Shown here piece after piece: positions 53,716-63,344 of a stretch of 64,000 bases of DNA (position 1 is the first letter of the stretch; each line of letters starts with the position of its first letter). This DNA is from JAHRVQ01 sp029941905 (GTDB lineage: Bacteria > Pseudomonadota > Gammaproteobacteria > Pseudomonadales > Azotimanducaceae), in contig JAPYTQ010000012.1 in NCBI GenBank assembly GCA_029941905.1, positions 57,990-121,989 of the forward strand, given 5' to 3'. A program made the position numbers and the translations under genes. The notes under the pieces are model-generated. The model saw only the letters and a program-made list of their open reading frames with translations. It did no database searches and was not told the origin of the DNA.

Positions 53716-53885
53716 GGTTGACTTGACATTGCGCATTTAGGTCTAAAAACTGTAAACAGGCGAAAATGAATACACAGAAAAGATTATAGATTTCACTTGT
53801 TAGCACGGAAGCAGTGTTGCCAACGATGTTCTTCAAGTTTCGTGAGTCGATTGGGAAAATTAATGTCAGAGGAACTAACAAAGGG

Positions 53886-55205
53886 ATGAAGTTAAGGACC
53901 AAAATACGATCACGGGTTATGGGTTTTATGGCCAGCGATTTTAAGCGCGACAGCTTGCGAGTCCTTGCCAGAACAAGGCGGCAGCTTGCTGGCAAGCGTC
54001 CTCATGTACTCTATTTTCACCAGGCAGATGATCCCTATAGTCATCTCGTCGTGCAACGGTTTGCTGAGTTGCAGGACAGTTATGATCTGCAATGGCGTCC
54101 CCATCTGGTGTCTGCTCCGCTGCAAAGTTTTCAGGGAGATGCCAGTCGGTTTAAGGACTGGGCGCTGGTTGATGCCATGAGTGTTGCGCGGGACTACGGC
54201 ACTCAATTTCCCGCGCAGGCTCAGCTGCCCCGGACCGATGTCGTTGCAGAGGCGAACAGGCAGCTTGCTGAATGCATTGGATCAATGACCTTCGCCGGTC
54301 AGGCAGAAGAGACAGGGCGGAAACTTTGGTCAGGCGAACTCAAAGCGGGTCCTGACAAGGTCGCAGAAGACGCTAACGCCAATGACGTCACCCGGGGTGC
54401 GATTCAAAAAGGTAATCAGTTACGTCGGGCAAAGGGACATTACCTGGGCGCCATGTTCTATTTTGAGGGGGAATGGTACTGGGGGCTGGATCGCCTGTAT
54501 TTGCTGGAAGAGAGGTTGCGGAGTTTGGGGTTTCGAAAAGATAGCGCAGAAATGTGTGTACCGCGCCCAGAGGCTGTATCCGTTAACGGTCTGGATGCCA
54601 GTAGTGTGAGCCTGGAATATTTCCTCTCACTCCGCAGTCCCTATACCGCGGTGGGCCATCAGCGTGTTATGGATCTGGTAAGACGCAGTGGTGTGAAACT
54701 GATACTACGCCCGGTTATGCCAATGATGATGCGTGGCATTCCAGCTCCGCGAGAGAAGCAGTTGTATATCATCTCTGATTCGAAACGTGAATCAGATGCA
54801 GCCGGGGTAAGATTCGGAAACTTTATCGACCCGTTTGGTGAACCTGTTAAAAGAGCATTCTCCCTGTATCCCTGGGTTAACCGGCAAGGCAAGGCAGAAG
54901 CTTATGTGACGGCTTATTTAAGTGCAGCCTGGGCAGAAGGTATCGATATTTGCAGTGACCAGGGATTGCGCCAGGTCATTGAGTCCATCGGCCTATCCTG
55001 GGAAGAGGCATTGGGCCAGTTTGATAACGATGAGTGGGGACCTTTGCTCCAGGACAATGTGGAATCTATGCTGACAAATAACCTATGGGGCGTGCCCAGC
55101 TTTCGGGTTTCAGGGGGAAATGGCGCGACAAGCTACGCTTGTTGGGGGCAGGATCGAATCTGGCGAGTTGAATCGGAAATTACCCGACGAGTCACACCGC
55201 TGTAA
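53886..55205 (+). CDS. Tandem DsbA/HCCA-isomerase-like protein
   Basis: A 439-residue protein built of two thioredoxin-like domains of the 2-hydroxychromene-2-carboxylate isomerase/GST-kappa type. Domain 1 begins HVLYFHQADDPYSHLVVQRF; domain 2 begins VSLEYFLSLRSPYTAVGHQRVM. Neither has a CxxC pair; the SPY-type motif of glutathione-dependent isomerases is present in domain 2. The second domain ends NNLWGVPSFRVSGG, the cis-proline region. The start is uncertain: ATG 53886 gives MKLRTKIRSRV, with earlier starts at 53814 and 53826. A dispersed repeat (55221) follows the stop. Confidence 0.72.
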   Translation: MKLRTKIRSRVMGFMASDFKRDSLRVLARTRRQLAGKRPHVLYFHQADDPYSHLVVQRFAELQDSYDLQWRPHLVSAPLQSFQGDASRFKDWALVDAMSVARDYGTQFPAQAQLPRTDVVAEANRQLAECIGSMTFAGQAEETGRKLWSGELKAGPDKVAEDANANDVTRGAIQKGNQLRRAKGHYLGAMFYFEGEWYWGLDRLYLLEERLRSLGFRKDSAEMCVPRPEAVSVNGLDASSVSLEYFLSLRSPYTAVGHQRVMDLVRRSGVKLILRPVMPMMMRGIPAPREKQLYIISDSKRESDAAGVRFGNFIDPFGEPVKRAFSLYPWVNRQGKAEAYVTAYLSAAWAEGIDICSDQGLRQVIESIGLSWEEALGQFDNDEWGPLLQDNVESMLTNNLWGVPSFRVSGGNGATSYACWGQDRIWRVESEITRRVTPL

Positions 55206-55220
55206 CAGCTGTCTTCATTC

Positions 55221-55266
55221 CCCTTCCTTGCCCTGACGAAAATATCTTCATTAGTCAGAGGTTCCC
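55221..55266. repeat. Dispersed palindromic repeat end (family 1, copy C)
   Basis: CCCTTCCTTG, then TGACGAAAATATCTTC and ATTAGTCAGAGGTTCCCC. It resembles copy A at 12801 over its whole length and copy B at 23781 over the right half. It lies 16 bases past the stop of the tandem DsbA-like gene. Confidence 0.65.
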
Positions 55267-55351
55267 CATATTCCAAAATGAACTATCTACAGGCTTTACA
55301 AGGCATAGGCGTAGGGATTCAATGATTCCATAACTCCCGGAGTTGAAGCCC

Positions 55352-55996
55352 ATGTCTCAGAAATTCTTTAATGAACTCGCCCGACCCCTGTCACGAAGCA
55401 CGCGCAGGCCGATTAAAATACTGGGTAGCATCAACCTCGAAACTGTCACCACCTATTTGAATCCCCCTTCTTCCGCTTTGTCCCTGCAGAGTCCGGCACA
55501 GTTGTTTATGACGGACTTCCTCCAGGTACACCCGGTGGCAGTGGCTGAAAATACGAGCACCAATGATGCTCTGACCTTGATGAAGGAAGCACATGTGCGA
55601 CTATTGCTTGTGGCCAAGGGTGATCAACAGGGATTCCTGGGAATCGTCTCAGCGGCTGACCTGAATGGACCGAAAGTGCTCGCCGCGATGAGTACCTATG
55701 AATTTGCCCGGCGAGACGAGGTGCTTGTCAAACATGTAATGATAGACAAGGTTCATATTCACGGCCTGGATTTCAGACAGATTGAACATTCAAACATAGG
55801 CGATGTTCTCGAGACGATCAAAGATCTGAGTGAGCAGCATATTATGGTTGTCGAATCACAGGACAACAGTTGGATTATCAGGGGAATGTTCTCAACAACC
55901 AACATCGCGAAGGCGTTACATATCCAATTCGATGTGGAACCACAAGCCCGAACTTTTTTTGAGCTCGAACAAGTGATCCTGCATCACCATTTGTAA
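55352..55996 (+). CDS. CBS-domain protein
   Basis: A 214-residue protein with a pair of CBS motifs (FMTDFLQVHPVAVAENTSTNDALTLMKEAHVRLLLV and a second part ending in GMFSTTNIAKAL). CBS pairs bind adenosyl ligands and regulate partner proteins. No catalytic domain is attached, so it acts through an unknown partner or alone. ATG 55352 follows GGAG with nine bases of spacing; an in-frame TTG at 55343 is less likely. Confidence 0.82.
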   Translation: MSQKFFNELARPLSRSTRRPIKILGSINLETVTTYLNPPSSALSLQSPAQLFMTDFLQVHPVAVAENTSTNDALTLMKEAHVRLLLVAKGDQQGFLGIVSAADLNGPKVLAAMSTYEFARRDEVLVKHVMIDKVHIHGLDFRQIEHSNIGDVLETIKDLSEQHIMVVESQDNSWIIRGMFSTTNIAKALHIQFDVEPQARTFFELEQVILHHHL

Positions 55997-56013
55997 CGCT
56001 GACAGGCAGCCTC

Positions 56014-57192
56014 CTAGTCGACCCTGGCGTCTGGAAAAAGTCGCAGGAAGTTCTCGCTGAAGAAATTGCTATTAATGGTTGGCGTTTCGTTCTCCAGTGC
56101 CCTGGTGAATTTGCCAACAGGGTCTCGACCACCCTCAACATGGGGATAGTCACTTGAGAACAGATACAGGTCTTCATTTGATTGGCTGATGAGGTTGGCC
56201 ACGTCCTCATGGGGGAAAGGGGTGAACCCCATTTGTTCAGTGAGCTGCTGTGACGGTGTGCGCTCGAATCGCACTGATTCGTCTACACGGCCATAGATCT
56301 TTGACACCCAGTCAAGTCGTCGCAGCAATTCGGGCACCCATCCTGCACCGAGTTCGACGGCCGCACCGCGTAATTTTGGATGCCGGTCAAACACACCATC
56401 GAGCAACAACATGCTGATAAAAGTCTCCGGTGGTTGATGCATCAACGCCGCATCTTTTGTGCGAACATTCTCGCCACCACCCATCCAGTCCTTAACGGGT
56501 GCCCGGCCATTGGTGCTCCAGGCTTTTAGCGCCTGTAAGGGTGAACCACCCACATGTATCAGAAAAGGTGTGCCCGTTTCGGCCAGCAAGGACCAAAAAG
56601 GCTCCAGGTCCACATGACCCGGTGATTTGTCAAAAGGCGCGCGGTGTGGCACCCAAATAGCTTCTATCCCTGCATCGAGGGCGAATTCCAGCTCTGTTAT
56701 GGCGAGACTGGCATCATCCAGGGGTACAATCCCAACGCCCATTAATCGGTTATCGTCCGAGCAGAAATCGGACATGTGGCGATTGTGGGCCCGGGTCGCC
56801 CCGTACCGGAGATCCAATGGTTTCTTTGAACTGGGGTGAAATGGAAAAGCCACGCTGTGAGTTGCAAATACGAGCTGTTTCTTGAAGCCGAGCATATCCA
56901 TGGCGATCTTTCTGTCGCCCTTGTTGAAGGCGCCTAGTGCCTGAATTTCCTTCGACTTGGCAATCAGCTCGTCACCCAGGCCTATCATTTCGTGAATATG
57001 TTCCTCACTGTGTTTGCCCCCCTGATCCATAATAATAGCGACCTCCTCGTCGGTAACGAGAGAGGCGCTATAGCTGACTTCAGGTATGTCATCCCTGATT
57101 TTGGGGTCGGCATAGGCTTTTAAAAAATTGGGCAGCTCCATAATGTGGCTGTCGGCATCATAATAGGGTCGTGAGTCTGGTGCATAGGTCAT
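56014..57192 (-). CDS. Amidohydrolase-2 family (TIM-barrel) hydrolase or decarboxylase
   Basis: A 392-residue amidohydrolase of the PF04909 type. Metal-binding motifs: DADSHIMELP at the N-terminus, GTPFLIHVGG in the middle, and LFSSDYPHVEGGRDP at the C-terminus. Such enzymes hydrolyse or decarboxylate aromatic or cyclic acids. The start is 57192 (MTYAPDSRPYYDADSH) with GGAG upstream. It is followed upstream by an SDR gene on the same strand (63-base gap), a possible catabolic pair. Confidence 0.87.
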   Translation of the reverse strand: MTYAPDSRPYYDADSHIMELPNFLKAYADPKIRDDIPEVSYSASLVTDEEVAIIMDQGGKHSEEHIHEMIGLGDELIAKSKEIQALGAFNKGDRKIAMDMLGFKKQLVFATHSVAFPFHPSSKKPLDLRYGATRAHNRHMSDFCSDDNRLMGVGIVPLDDASLAITELEFALDAGIEAIWVPHRAPFDKSPGHVDLEPFWSLLAETGTPFLIHVGGSPLQALKAWSTNGRAPVKDWMGGGENVRTKDAALMHQPPETFISMLLLDGVFDRHPKLRGAAVELGAGWVPELLRRLDWVSKIYGRVDESVRFERTPSQQLTEQMGFTPFPHEDVANLISQSNEDLYLFSSDYPHVEGGRDPVGKFTRALENETPTINSNFFSENFLRLFPDARVD

Positions 57193-57255
57193 TGGAAATC
57201 TCCAGAATGTACGGGGCAATAAAGTTATCGTATGTCAGTTCAGCAGCTTGCGGGG

Positions 57256-57948
57256 CTACCAGGGATGCTCTTCGCCATCCCATTTCCAGAAACCGCCATT
57301 GTTGGAAGCGTCTAGATTGCCGATCACTTTTGCGATGCCGGTTGCGCTCTCAAGCGGAGTGATATCTGCTCCGGGCCCACCCATGTCAGTTTGCACCCAG
57401 CCAGGATGAATAACCGCCACTGAAATATTTTCCTTGCCAAGCTCCAGCGCCGCCATTTTCATGTATTTATTCAGCGCTGCCTTGGAAGTGCAATAGGCGT
57501 AAGCCACTGGCATATCCAACGCCAGCGCTCCCATCTGACTGGTAATGCTGACCACCTTGGCGCTGCCGCTGGCTTTCAGGTTTGTCATTAATGCGTGCAT
57601 GACACGTACTGGTGCCATGGCATTAATGTTCATGGTTTCTGCCCAACCGTCAAAATCCATTTCATACGCCGTTTGCTTGTCGAAGGCTGGGCCACCTGTA
57701 CCGGCATTGTTGATGAGCAGGTCGATGGGGACATCGCCAATTTCTGCAGCCATGTCGTTTACAGATGATGTTTCACCGACCTGTACGCCGATGACATTAA
57801 CATCATTGTCCGTCGCCAATGTGTTTAAAGCCTCGGCTTCACCCGGATTTCGGCAGCATGCCAGCACGGTATCGCCAGCGTTCGCGTAGATTCTAGTTAG
57901 TTCGAGACCAATACCCTTGTTGGCGCCGGTAATAAGGACGACTGACAT
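57256..57948 (-). CDS. SDR-family oxidoreductase
   Basis: A 230-residue short-chain dehydrogenase. The NAD(P) motif is TGANKGIG, the structural motif NNAG (LLINNAGTG), and the catalytic set is S (SITSQMG), Y and K (YAYCTSKAALN). The C-terminal GWVQTDMGG is typical. The start at 57948 has AGGGG upstream. It precedes the amidohydrolase gene and may act in the same pathway. Confidence 0.9.
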   Translation of the reverse strand: MSVVLITGANKGIGLELTRIYANAGDTVLACCRNPGEAEALNTLATDNDVNVIGVQVGETSSVNDMAAEIGDVPIDLLINNAGTGGPAFDKQTAYEMDFDGWAETMNINAMAPVRVMHALMTNLKASGSAKVVSITSQMGALALDMPVAYAYCTSKAALNKYMKMAALELGKENISVAVIHPGWVQTDMGGPGADITPLESATGIAKVIGNLDASNNGGFWKWDGEEHPW

Positions 57949-58036
57949 AATGAACCCCTGCAAAAAATGTGGAGGCAAGTAAGCATCAAATTCAGGGGCG
58001 GGTCAAGAAACCGTCAGTGTTGATGCTCGCGACATG

Positions 58037-59653
58037 CTAGGAGGACTCGGACGCCCCATCCTTCAAACTCCTGCAATTCTCAGCTTCGAGGCTGCCCTCG
58101 ATTTGCGCTGTGCATTGATGAGTGATCATCTCATTGAAATCGGCGAGTAACGCCGGTTCTTTTCCTGGCTGCCAGTTGTTCAGCTGGGTGTTCAGCGACA
58201 CAAGGCGTCTGAAGTTGCGTCCGGCAAAGACTCCGGAAGTTTGTTCAAGTTCACTAATGAGCGCGATGGAAGTATTGAATATAAGTGTATCCTCTTCGGG
58301 TCGGAGCCGTATCAGTGCTTTGACATAGCTGGCACCCCATTGAAATCGGGTCGCTGTTCCTACAGAACTTTCATAAGCTTTTTGATGCCATTGGATAGCT
58401 TCGGTGATATTGCCCTGGTCTTCTGCAATTGAAGCCAGGCTGCTCATAAAATAATAGGGTGATTCAGATCGTTGCAATTCGGCCAAAAACAGCTGTTTGG
58501 CTTCATCGATCAAGTGAGCTGACTTGAGGATGTACCCTATCTTATTCACTACGCTTTGCCGGGCGAACGAATTGGTCGTGGCTCGATCCGCTGCGGTGGT
58601 GGCTTCGAGGACAGTCTGTTTCAGCTCTGGGGTGAGGTCTCTCGTTTCATCCTCGATGAAAAAGAAAGTGAGGGTCGGTAACAGACCAGTGAGTTGCTCG
58701 GAGACTGAAAGTGAAGGGTCGTTCGAGAGGTCCAGCGTCTTTTTCTGCCACCTGATGCTGAGGTCGTGCCTTGCGTCTTCCGGAGCAATATGCGGTAACA
58801 GTTTCGGATTGTGAGCAATTGAATCCCAACAAGCCAGGGTGAGGGTATCGGAGTCCAGGATACTACTGACTTTCTCGAAGGCGCCGGTTACCGGGACGAT
58901 TGTGGCAACCGTATCATTTAACGGATCTGCAGAAGAGTGCCTGGCTTTATCCTGCGCCCTGTCGAAAGCACTCGAAACCTCGATCAGGTATTGCATATAA
59001 AGGCGTGCACTGGAAACGTCATCCTGTGCCAGCCTGGACATGGCAAGGAACAATTCGGGATCATAGTTATCCGGCAACGCACTGTGATCCTGGCCCCAGG
59101 AATAAAAGGCGAGTTGTTTTATATCTGCTTTAGAAATCACGTCAGGGGCCGTAATCACACGTTGTACCAGTGTTGCTGTGGGGCTAATACTATTCAGGGC
59201 AAGTTCAAGCACGTCATTGTAGGCGGAGATGTCAATGCCACCGGGGATACGAGTGACTTCCTCGCCGTCTGGATTGAAGACAATCATGGTCGGGTAGCCC
59301 CTGACGCCGAATCTTTCTCCCTCGGCCTGGGCCTCATCGGTGTCGCCATCGAGATAAACAGGAATAAACGATCCGGTTTGCGTGATGAAACGGCGACTCT
59401 TGAATACCGTGTGTTTGATCTCCTGGCAGGGGGGGCACCAGACCGCACCCCAGTACAGAAACACCGGCTTATCCGTTTCCCTTGCCAGGGTGAAGGCGCT
59501 GGATACGTCCCCGGCGAACCAGTTGATTTTTGGCTTAACTATTTCAGTTGCAACAGGTTCAGCAGCCTCAGAGGTAGCGGCATTACGCTCTGTCGATTCT
59601 GTACAACCGGTGAGGAAAAGACACAGTGCCAGGGCCAAAAGCAGCAGTTTCAT
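58037..59653 (-). CDS. Thioredoxin-domain lipoprotein with a helical C-terminus
   Basis: A 538-residue outer or inner membrane lipoprotein (lipobox TGC in LLLALALCLFLTGC). Residues about 40-150 form a thioredoxin domain with the redox site WCPPC (GAVWCPPCQEIKH) and a cis-proline loop GVRGYPTMIVF. The remaining 350 residues look like a TPR-like helical array (SSLASIAEDQGNITEAIQWHQKAYES). It resembles DsbD-gamma or YbbN-type fusions acting in the periplasm. The partner is unknown. Divergent from an SDR gene. Confidence 0.83.
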   Translation of the reverse strand: MKLLLLALALCLFLTGCTESTERNAATSEAAEPVATEIVKPKINWFAGDVSSAFTLARETDKPVFLYWGAVWCPPCQEIKHTVFKSRRFITQTGSFIPVYLDGDTDEAQAEGERFGVRGYPTMIVFNPDGEEVTRIPGGIDISAYNDVLELALNSISPTATLVQRVITAPDVISKADIKQLAFYSWGQDHSALPDNYDPELFLAMSRLAQDDVSSARLYMQYLIEVSSAFDRAQDKARHSSADPLNDTVATIVPVTGAFEKVSSILDSDTLTLACWDSIAHNPKLLPHIAPEDARHDLSIRWQKKTLDLSNDPSLSVSEQLTGLLPTLTFFFIEDETRDLTPELKQTVLEATTAADRATTNSFARQSVVNKIGYILKSAHLIDEAKQLFLAELQRSESPYYFMSSLASIAEDQGNITEAIQWHQKAYESSVGTATRFQWGASYVKALIRLRPEEDTLIFNTSIALISELEQTSGVFAGRNFRRLVSLNTQLNNWQPGKEPALLADFNEMITHQCTAQIEGSLEAENCRSLKDGASESS

Positions 59654-59774
59654 AATATCTCCAGGTATTGACCATGATGTGACGTTGCAAGCAGTGTCCA
59701 GCATACAACATTTACATCCGACGGCAATTCAATTAATACTAGGCTTTTTGCTTCACGGAATATTAAGGATATTT

Positions 59775-60620
59775 ATGGAAAACAAGCGGGTCTTAATCAC
59801 TGGTGGAAACAGTGGTATCGGCAAAGTCACTGCGATGGAGTTAGCAAAGCTCGGCGCGCACGTGGTACTGGGTTGCAGGCCTGGGGATAAAACAGAAGCA
59901 GCCTTGCAAGAGATAAATGCCGTTTCGAGTGAACCGGTTGTGAACTTACCTGTAAACCTTGCGTCTCTTGAATCCGTCAGGAGTCTGGTGGGTGCTTATA
60001 CCGACAAGTTTGATCGTCTGGATGTGCTGGTTAACAACGCTGGCGTTTTTCCCACGAAAAAACAGTTTACCGACGATGGTTTTGAGTTGCAGTTTGGTGT
60101 CAATCACCTGTCTCATTTCTTACTCACCAACCTGTTGATCGATGTGCTGAAGTCGACCCCGCAGGCAAGGATCGTGACGGTGTCTTCGATGCTGCATAAA
60201 AAAGGTGAAATTGACTTTGGCAGCTTCCGAGGAGAGAAGAAATACAACAGCCAGAAAGCCTATGGTCAGTCGAAGCTTGCCAACGTGCTTTTTGCCGTTG
60301 AACTCGCCAGGCGTCTTGAAGGGACTGATGTCACATCAAATTGTCTGCATCCCGGAGGGGTGCGTACTGATATCATGCGTGACCTGCCGTGGCTGGTACG
60401 AAAGTTGGTTGATCTCATGTTCATTACTCCGGAAGAAGGAGCGAAAACATCAATTATGCTGGCAAGCGACAGCTCACTAACAGGTGTTTCTGGTCAGTAT
60501 TACGATCAGACAGAACCGGCGACCTGTTCTCCACTATCCGAGGACGATCAGTTGTGCAGGGGCTTGTGGCGTGAGAGTGAAATCATGACGGAAATGACAT
60601 CTGACTCCCCGGTTGCTTAA
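59775..60620 (+). CDS. SDR-family oxidoreductase (retinol-dehydrogenase-like)
   Basis: A 281-residue classical SDR. TGGNSGIG, NNAGVFPT, SSMLHKKGEI and YGQSKLANVLF are all present. HPGGVRTDI follows. It belongs to the retinol/protochlorophyllide-like subgroup, which reduces aldehydes or ketones with NADPH. AAGGA precedes the ATG. A lipoprotein gene follows after 70 bases. Confidence 0.88.
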   Translation: MENKRVLITGGNSGIGKVTAMELAKLGAHVVLGCRPGDKTEAALQEINAVSSEPVVNLPVNLASLESVRSLVGAYTDKFDRLDVLVNNAGVFPTKKQFTDDGFELQFGVNHLSHFLLTNLLIDVLKSTPQARIVTVSSMLHKKGEIDFGSFRGEKKYNSQKAYGQSKLANVLFAVELARRLEGTDVTSNCLHPGGVRTDIMRDLPWLVRKLVDLMFITPEEGAKTSIMLASDSSLTGVSGQYYDQTEPATCSPLSEDDQLCRGLWRESEIMTEMTSDSPVA

Positions 60621-60690
60621 TTTGATGGGGCTGGCAATGAAACGCTGGAATCGGCATTGTGTGTGCAGATTCTATTTAAGGGCAGAATTG

Positions 60691-60993
60691 ATGAGAATTT
60701 TATTGTTAATAATGGTCTTTGTTATCGCGGGTTGCGTGACGACAGAGAAACAATCGGGCCGGGCTTCGACCGCCACGCAGACAGAAGCAGAAGAAACCGC
60801 CAAATCAGCGTCGAGTAACGCAGGGCTCGCAGCCAGTGATGTTATCTGCAAGCGAGAGAAAGTCACCGGGACCTATCGCAGTGTACAAGTTTGTCGCACA
60901 AAGGCCCAGATGGAAAACGAAAAAGCTGAAGCTGACAGATTCACTCGCGAGGTGAACCAGAACGCACGGGTTGTACAAGGCGGCGACGGTTAG
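60691..60993 (+). CDS. Small lipoprotein
   Basis: A 100-residue lipoprotein (signal MRILLLIMVFVIAGC with lipobox AGC). The mature part is hydrophilic, with an Ala/Thr/Glu-rich stretch and a pair of cysteines (CKREK, VCRTK). The start ATG 60691 follows AAGGG. Function unknown. Confidence 0.75.
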   Translation: MRILLLIMVFVIAGCVTTEKQSGRASTATQTEAEETAKSASSNAGLAASDVICKREKVTGTYRSVQVCRTKAQMENEKAEADRFTREVNQNARVVQGGDG

Positions 60994-61007
60994 GCTCGCA
61001 CGGTTTC

Positions 61008-61136
61008 AGCTAGTGCCTATCCATAAATGATTATGTGTGCTTTTCCAGTCACGTTTTGTGCGATTAAAATAGATTCAATATGCGCAAAGTAGGGTGCTGA
61101 AATCGAAATTCACCTATTTATGGATAAGCACTAGCT
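61008..61136. repeat. MITE-like inverted-repeat element (family 2, copy 1)
   Basis: The left end AGCTAGTGCCTATCCATAAAT and the complement of the right end TTTATGGATAAGCACTAGCT match except for one base. The 129-base element has no gene and ends within the last codon and stop of the convergent GST gene. A related end recurs at 63944. Confidence 0.85.
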
Positions 61137-61743
61137 ATGCATTAAACCCCTTCTGGAAAGCGGGTCGGGCCTCTATTCTGTCAAGGTATGCATTTAGATT
61201 CACCATCTCGTCAGTCACTGATCCCAGCCGGCGACTCATATAACAGGCATGTCCCAGCATAATATCAACCGCTGAGAAATCACCGATCATGTAGTCTCGA
61301 CCTTCAAGCGCCTCATCGACAGGTATAACCGCCTTGCCGAGAAGACGCTGGGCTTGCCCCAGTGCTTCCTTGTTCTGACGATCGGGTGGTAACAACAGCG
61401 TTTGCACCACGATTGTATTTACCGGTGGCATCACCATGCCTTCACAGTAGTGAAACCACTGTAAGTATTCGGGAAAGAGCGGTGAATCTACTGAAGGTTT
61501 GAGGGCGCCATCGGAATGACGAGCCACAATATACTCAACGATAGCACCGGACTCATAGAGTCGAATATCTCCATCATCCAGTACTGGCACCCTGCCTAGC
61601 GGATGGCGCGCACGATGGGCATCGGACTTCAAATCCTTGGGGTGGAAATCCATGCGATTAAGTTCGTAGGGAAGACCGAGTTCTTCCAGCAACCAGACGA
61701 TTCGGCCAGCACGAGAATTGGGTGCGTGATGAAGTATTAACAT
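61135..61743 (-). CDS. Glutathione S-transferase family protein
   Basis: A 202-residue GST. The N-terminal thioredoxin-like domain has HHAPNSRAGRIVWLLEELGLPYE, the cis-proline region GRVPVLDDGDIRLYESGAIVEYI, and a helical C-terminal domain. It would conjugate or reduce with glutathione (GshA is encoded in the window). Its stop codon overlaps the end of an inverted-repeat element. Confidence 0.9.
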   Translation of the reverse strand: MLILHHAPNSRAGRIVWLLEELGLPYELNRMDFHPKDLKSDAHRARHPLGRVPVLDDGDIRLYESGAIVEYIVARHSDGALKPSVDSPLFPEYLQWFHYCEGMVMPPVNTIVVQTLLLPPDRQNKEALGQAQRLLGKAVIPVDEALEGRDYMIGDFSAVDIMLGHACYMSRRLGSVTDEMVNLNAYLDRIEARPAFQKGFNA

Positions 61744-61919
61744 ATTGAACTCCGTGAGTATTGTTGATTGCCACTTTACCAGGCAAGAATGCCGACTACA
61801 GGTATTAAATGTCTAACTCTTTCTTTGGTTTCTTCAACAGTTAATATTTGTAAGATCGCTTGTCCGACCCGATTGTTTATAAAACTTACCAGCCTATAAA
61901 CGGTAGCCGTATTGTGGGT

Positions 61920-62741
61920 TTAATGATGGAACACCGGCTGGCGTTTTTCCATGAAAGCACGGATGGCTTCCCTGGATTCATCGGTACCCCCGCTTTCGAC
62001 CAGGTGTTTCGCTTCCAGTGCCAGGCTTTCGGATAAATCCTGCAGGATGCCCTGATTCAAATTAGCCTTCATTCTTCCCAGCGCCATCGTTGGGCCGTTG
62101 GCAATCGCGCTCGCATACGCCAACGCTTCAAGTCGAAAACTTTGCGCGGGAAACACTCTGTTGAATATTCCCAGCGCGCATGCTTCTTCAGCATCTACGC
62201 GCCTTGCGGTGTAGTACAGTTCCTTGGCTTTTGCGAGACCAATCAGGCGAGGTAAAAACCAGGATCCACCATAGTCACCCGAGAGGCCTATGTTCCTGAA
62301 TGCTGTCGTAATAAAAGCACTGTCGGCGGCTATTCGGAGGTCGCAGGCCAGGGCGATTGACAGACCGGCACCCGCAGCCGGTCCCGGCAGGGCAGCAACA
62401 GTCACCTTTGACAAATTGTGCAAGCGTAAGGTGAGTGTTTCCTGTTTGTGAGTTAACTCGGCAATGCGTTCCCCTTTTGTTTTTGGTGCGCTACTTGCGT
62501 CCCCGGATGCGCCACCCATGCCGCTTACATCTCCGCCGGAACAAAACGCATCGCCAGTACCGGTAATCATGACGCAACCAATGCGATCGTCTGCCTCTAC
62601 AACCAGTAGTGCTTCCCTCAATGCGGGCGTCAGGATGTCCCCCAATGCGTTTTTCTTATGGGGCTTGTTCAGGGTAATCACGCCGACCCTGTCCTCAATG
62701 TGACAAAGCAGTTCTTCAGTTCCCGTTTCAAGTTTGATCAT
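61920..62741 (-). CDS. Enoyl-CoA hydratase/isomerase family protein
   Basis: A 273-residue crotonase-fold enzyme. GTGDAFCSGGDVSGMG and LPGPAAGAGLSIALACDLRIAAD form the CoA site. The catalytic Glu pair is not evident (GLSGDYGGSWFLPRLIG), so the reaction is open. It is divergent from an HxlR regulator that may control it. Confidence 0.87.
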   Translation of the reverse strand: MIKLETGTEELLCHIEDRVGVITLNKPHKKNALGDILTPALREALLVVEADDRIGCVMITGTGDAFCSGGDVSGMGGASGDASSAPKTKGERIAELTHKQETLTLRLHNLSKVTVAALPGPAAGAGLSIALACDLRIAADSAFITTAFRNIGLSGDYGGSWFLPRLIGLAKAKELYYTARRVDAEEACALGIFNRVFPAQSFRLEALAYASAIANGPTMALGRMKANLNQGILQDLSESLALEAKHLVESGGTDESREAIRAFMEKRQPVFHH

Positions 62742-62847
62742 AGTCGTGTTCTTTATGTAGGTAGATCAGGAATTTTCATCAGCAGCGATGTATTTTAAGT
62801 TTTATTAAGAAACTTTACTAGTTGCATAATAAAACTCTTGGATTAGA

Positions 62848-63342
62848 ATGCAAATCATGAAATTAAAGAACTTTGATCATCTGAATTGCTCCCTCGCTGA
62901 AACCTTATCTGTGATCGGTGAACACTGGACACTGTTGATTATTCGTGATGTTTTTATGGGTTTAGGACGGTTTGATGAAGTGCAGAAAGATTTGAATATT
63001 GCTCGAAATGTACTCAGTGATCGGCTCAAGGGGTTGGTCGCAGAAGACATTCTGGAAAAAACCCGTGGTGAAAGCGGCTTCTACGAGTATCGACTGACAG
63101 ACAAAGGTCTGGCCTTGCAACCCATACTGTTGTCCATGACTCACTGGGGAGACAAGTACAGACCGAACCCGAAAGGCAAGCGCCTGACCTTTGTTGATCG
63201 GCGGGAAGGTCGGCCGGTTCAAGCCATGTGCGTCAGGGCGCAGGATGGTCGAAAACTAAAACCCAAAGACGTGAAAGTAAGGCGGGGACCAGGCTATGGA
63301 TTCTCGCAGCTGGAAGTGCCGTTAACCAAGAACAGGAGTTAA
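62848..63342 (+). CDS. HxlR-type transcriptional regulator
   Basis: A 164-residue winged-helix regulator. CSLAETLSVIGEHWTLLIIRDVFMGLGRFDEVQKDL and GLVAEDILEKTRGESGFYEYRLTDKG mark the HxlR family, which senses reactive electrophiles or small molecules. The C-terminus is extended by about 50 basic residues. It is cotranscribed with the HCCA isomerase downstream (two-base gap) and divergent from an enoyl-CoA hydratase. Confidence 0.9.
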   Translation: MQIMKLKNFDHLNCSLAETLSVIGEHWTLLIIRDVFMGLGRFDEVQKDLNIARNVLSDRLKGLVAEDILEKTRGESGFYEYRLTDKGLALQPILLSMTHWGDKYRPNPKGKRLTFVDRREGRPVQAMCVRAQDGRKLKPKDVKVRRGPGYGFSQLEVPLTKNRS

Positions 63343-63344
63343 TA

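Noticed and set aside
58937..59671. 244-codon plus-strand frame inside the thioredoxin lipoprotein gene
   Set aside because: Antisense shadow; the opposite strand has a lipobox, a thioredoxin motif and a ribosome site.
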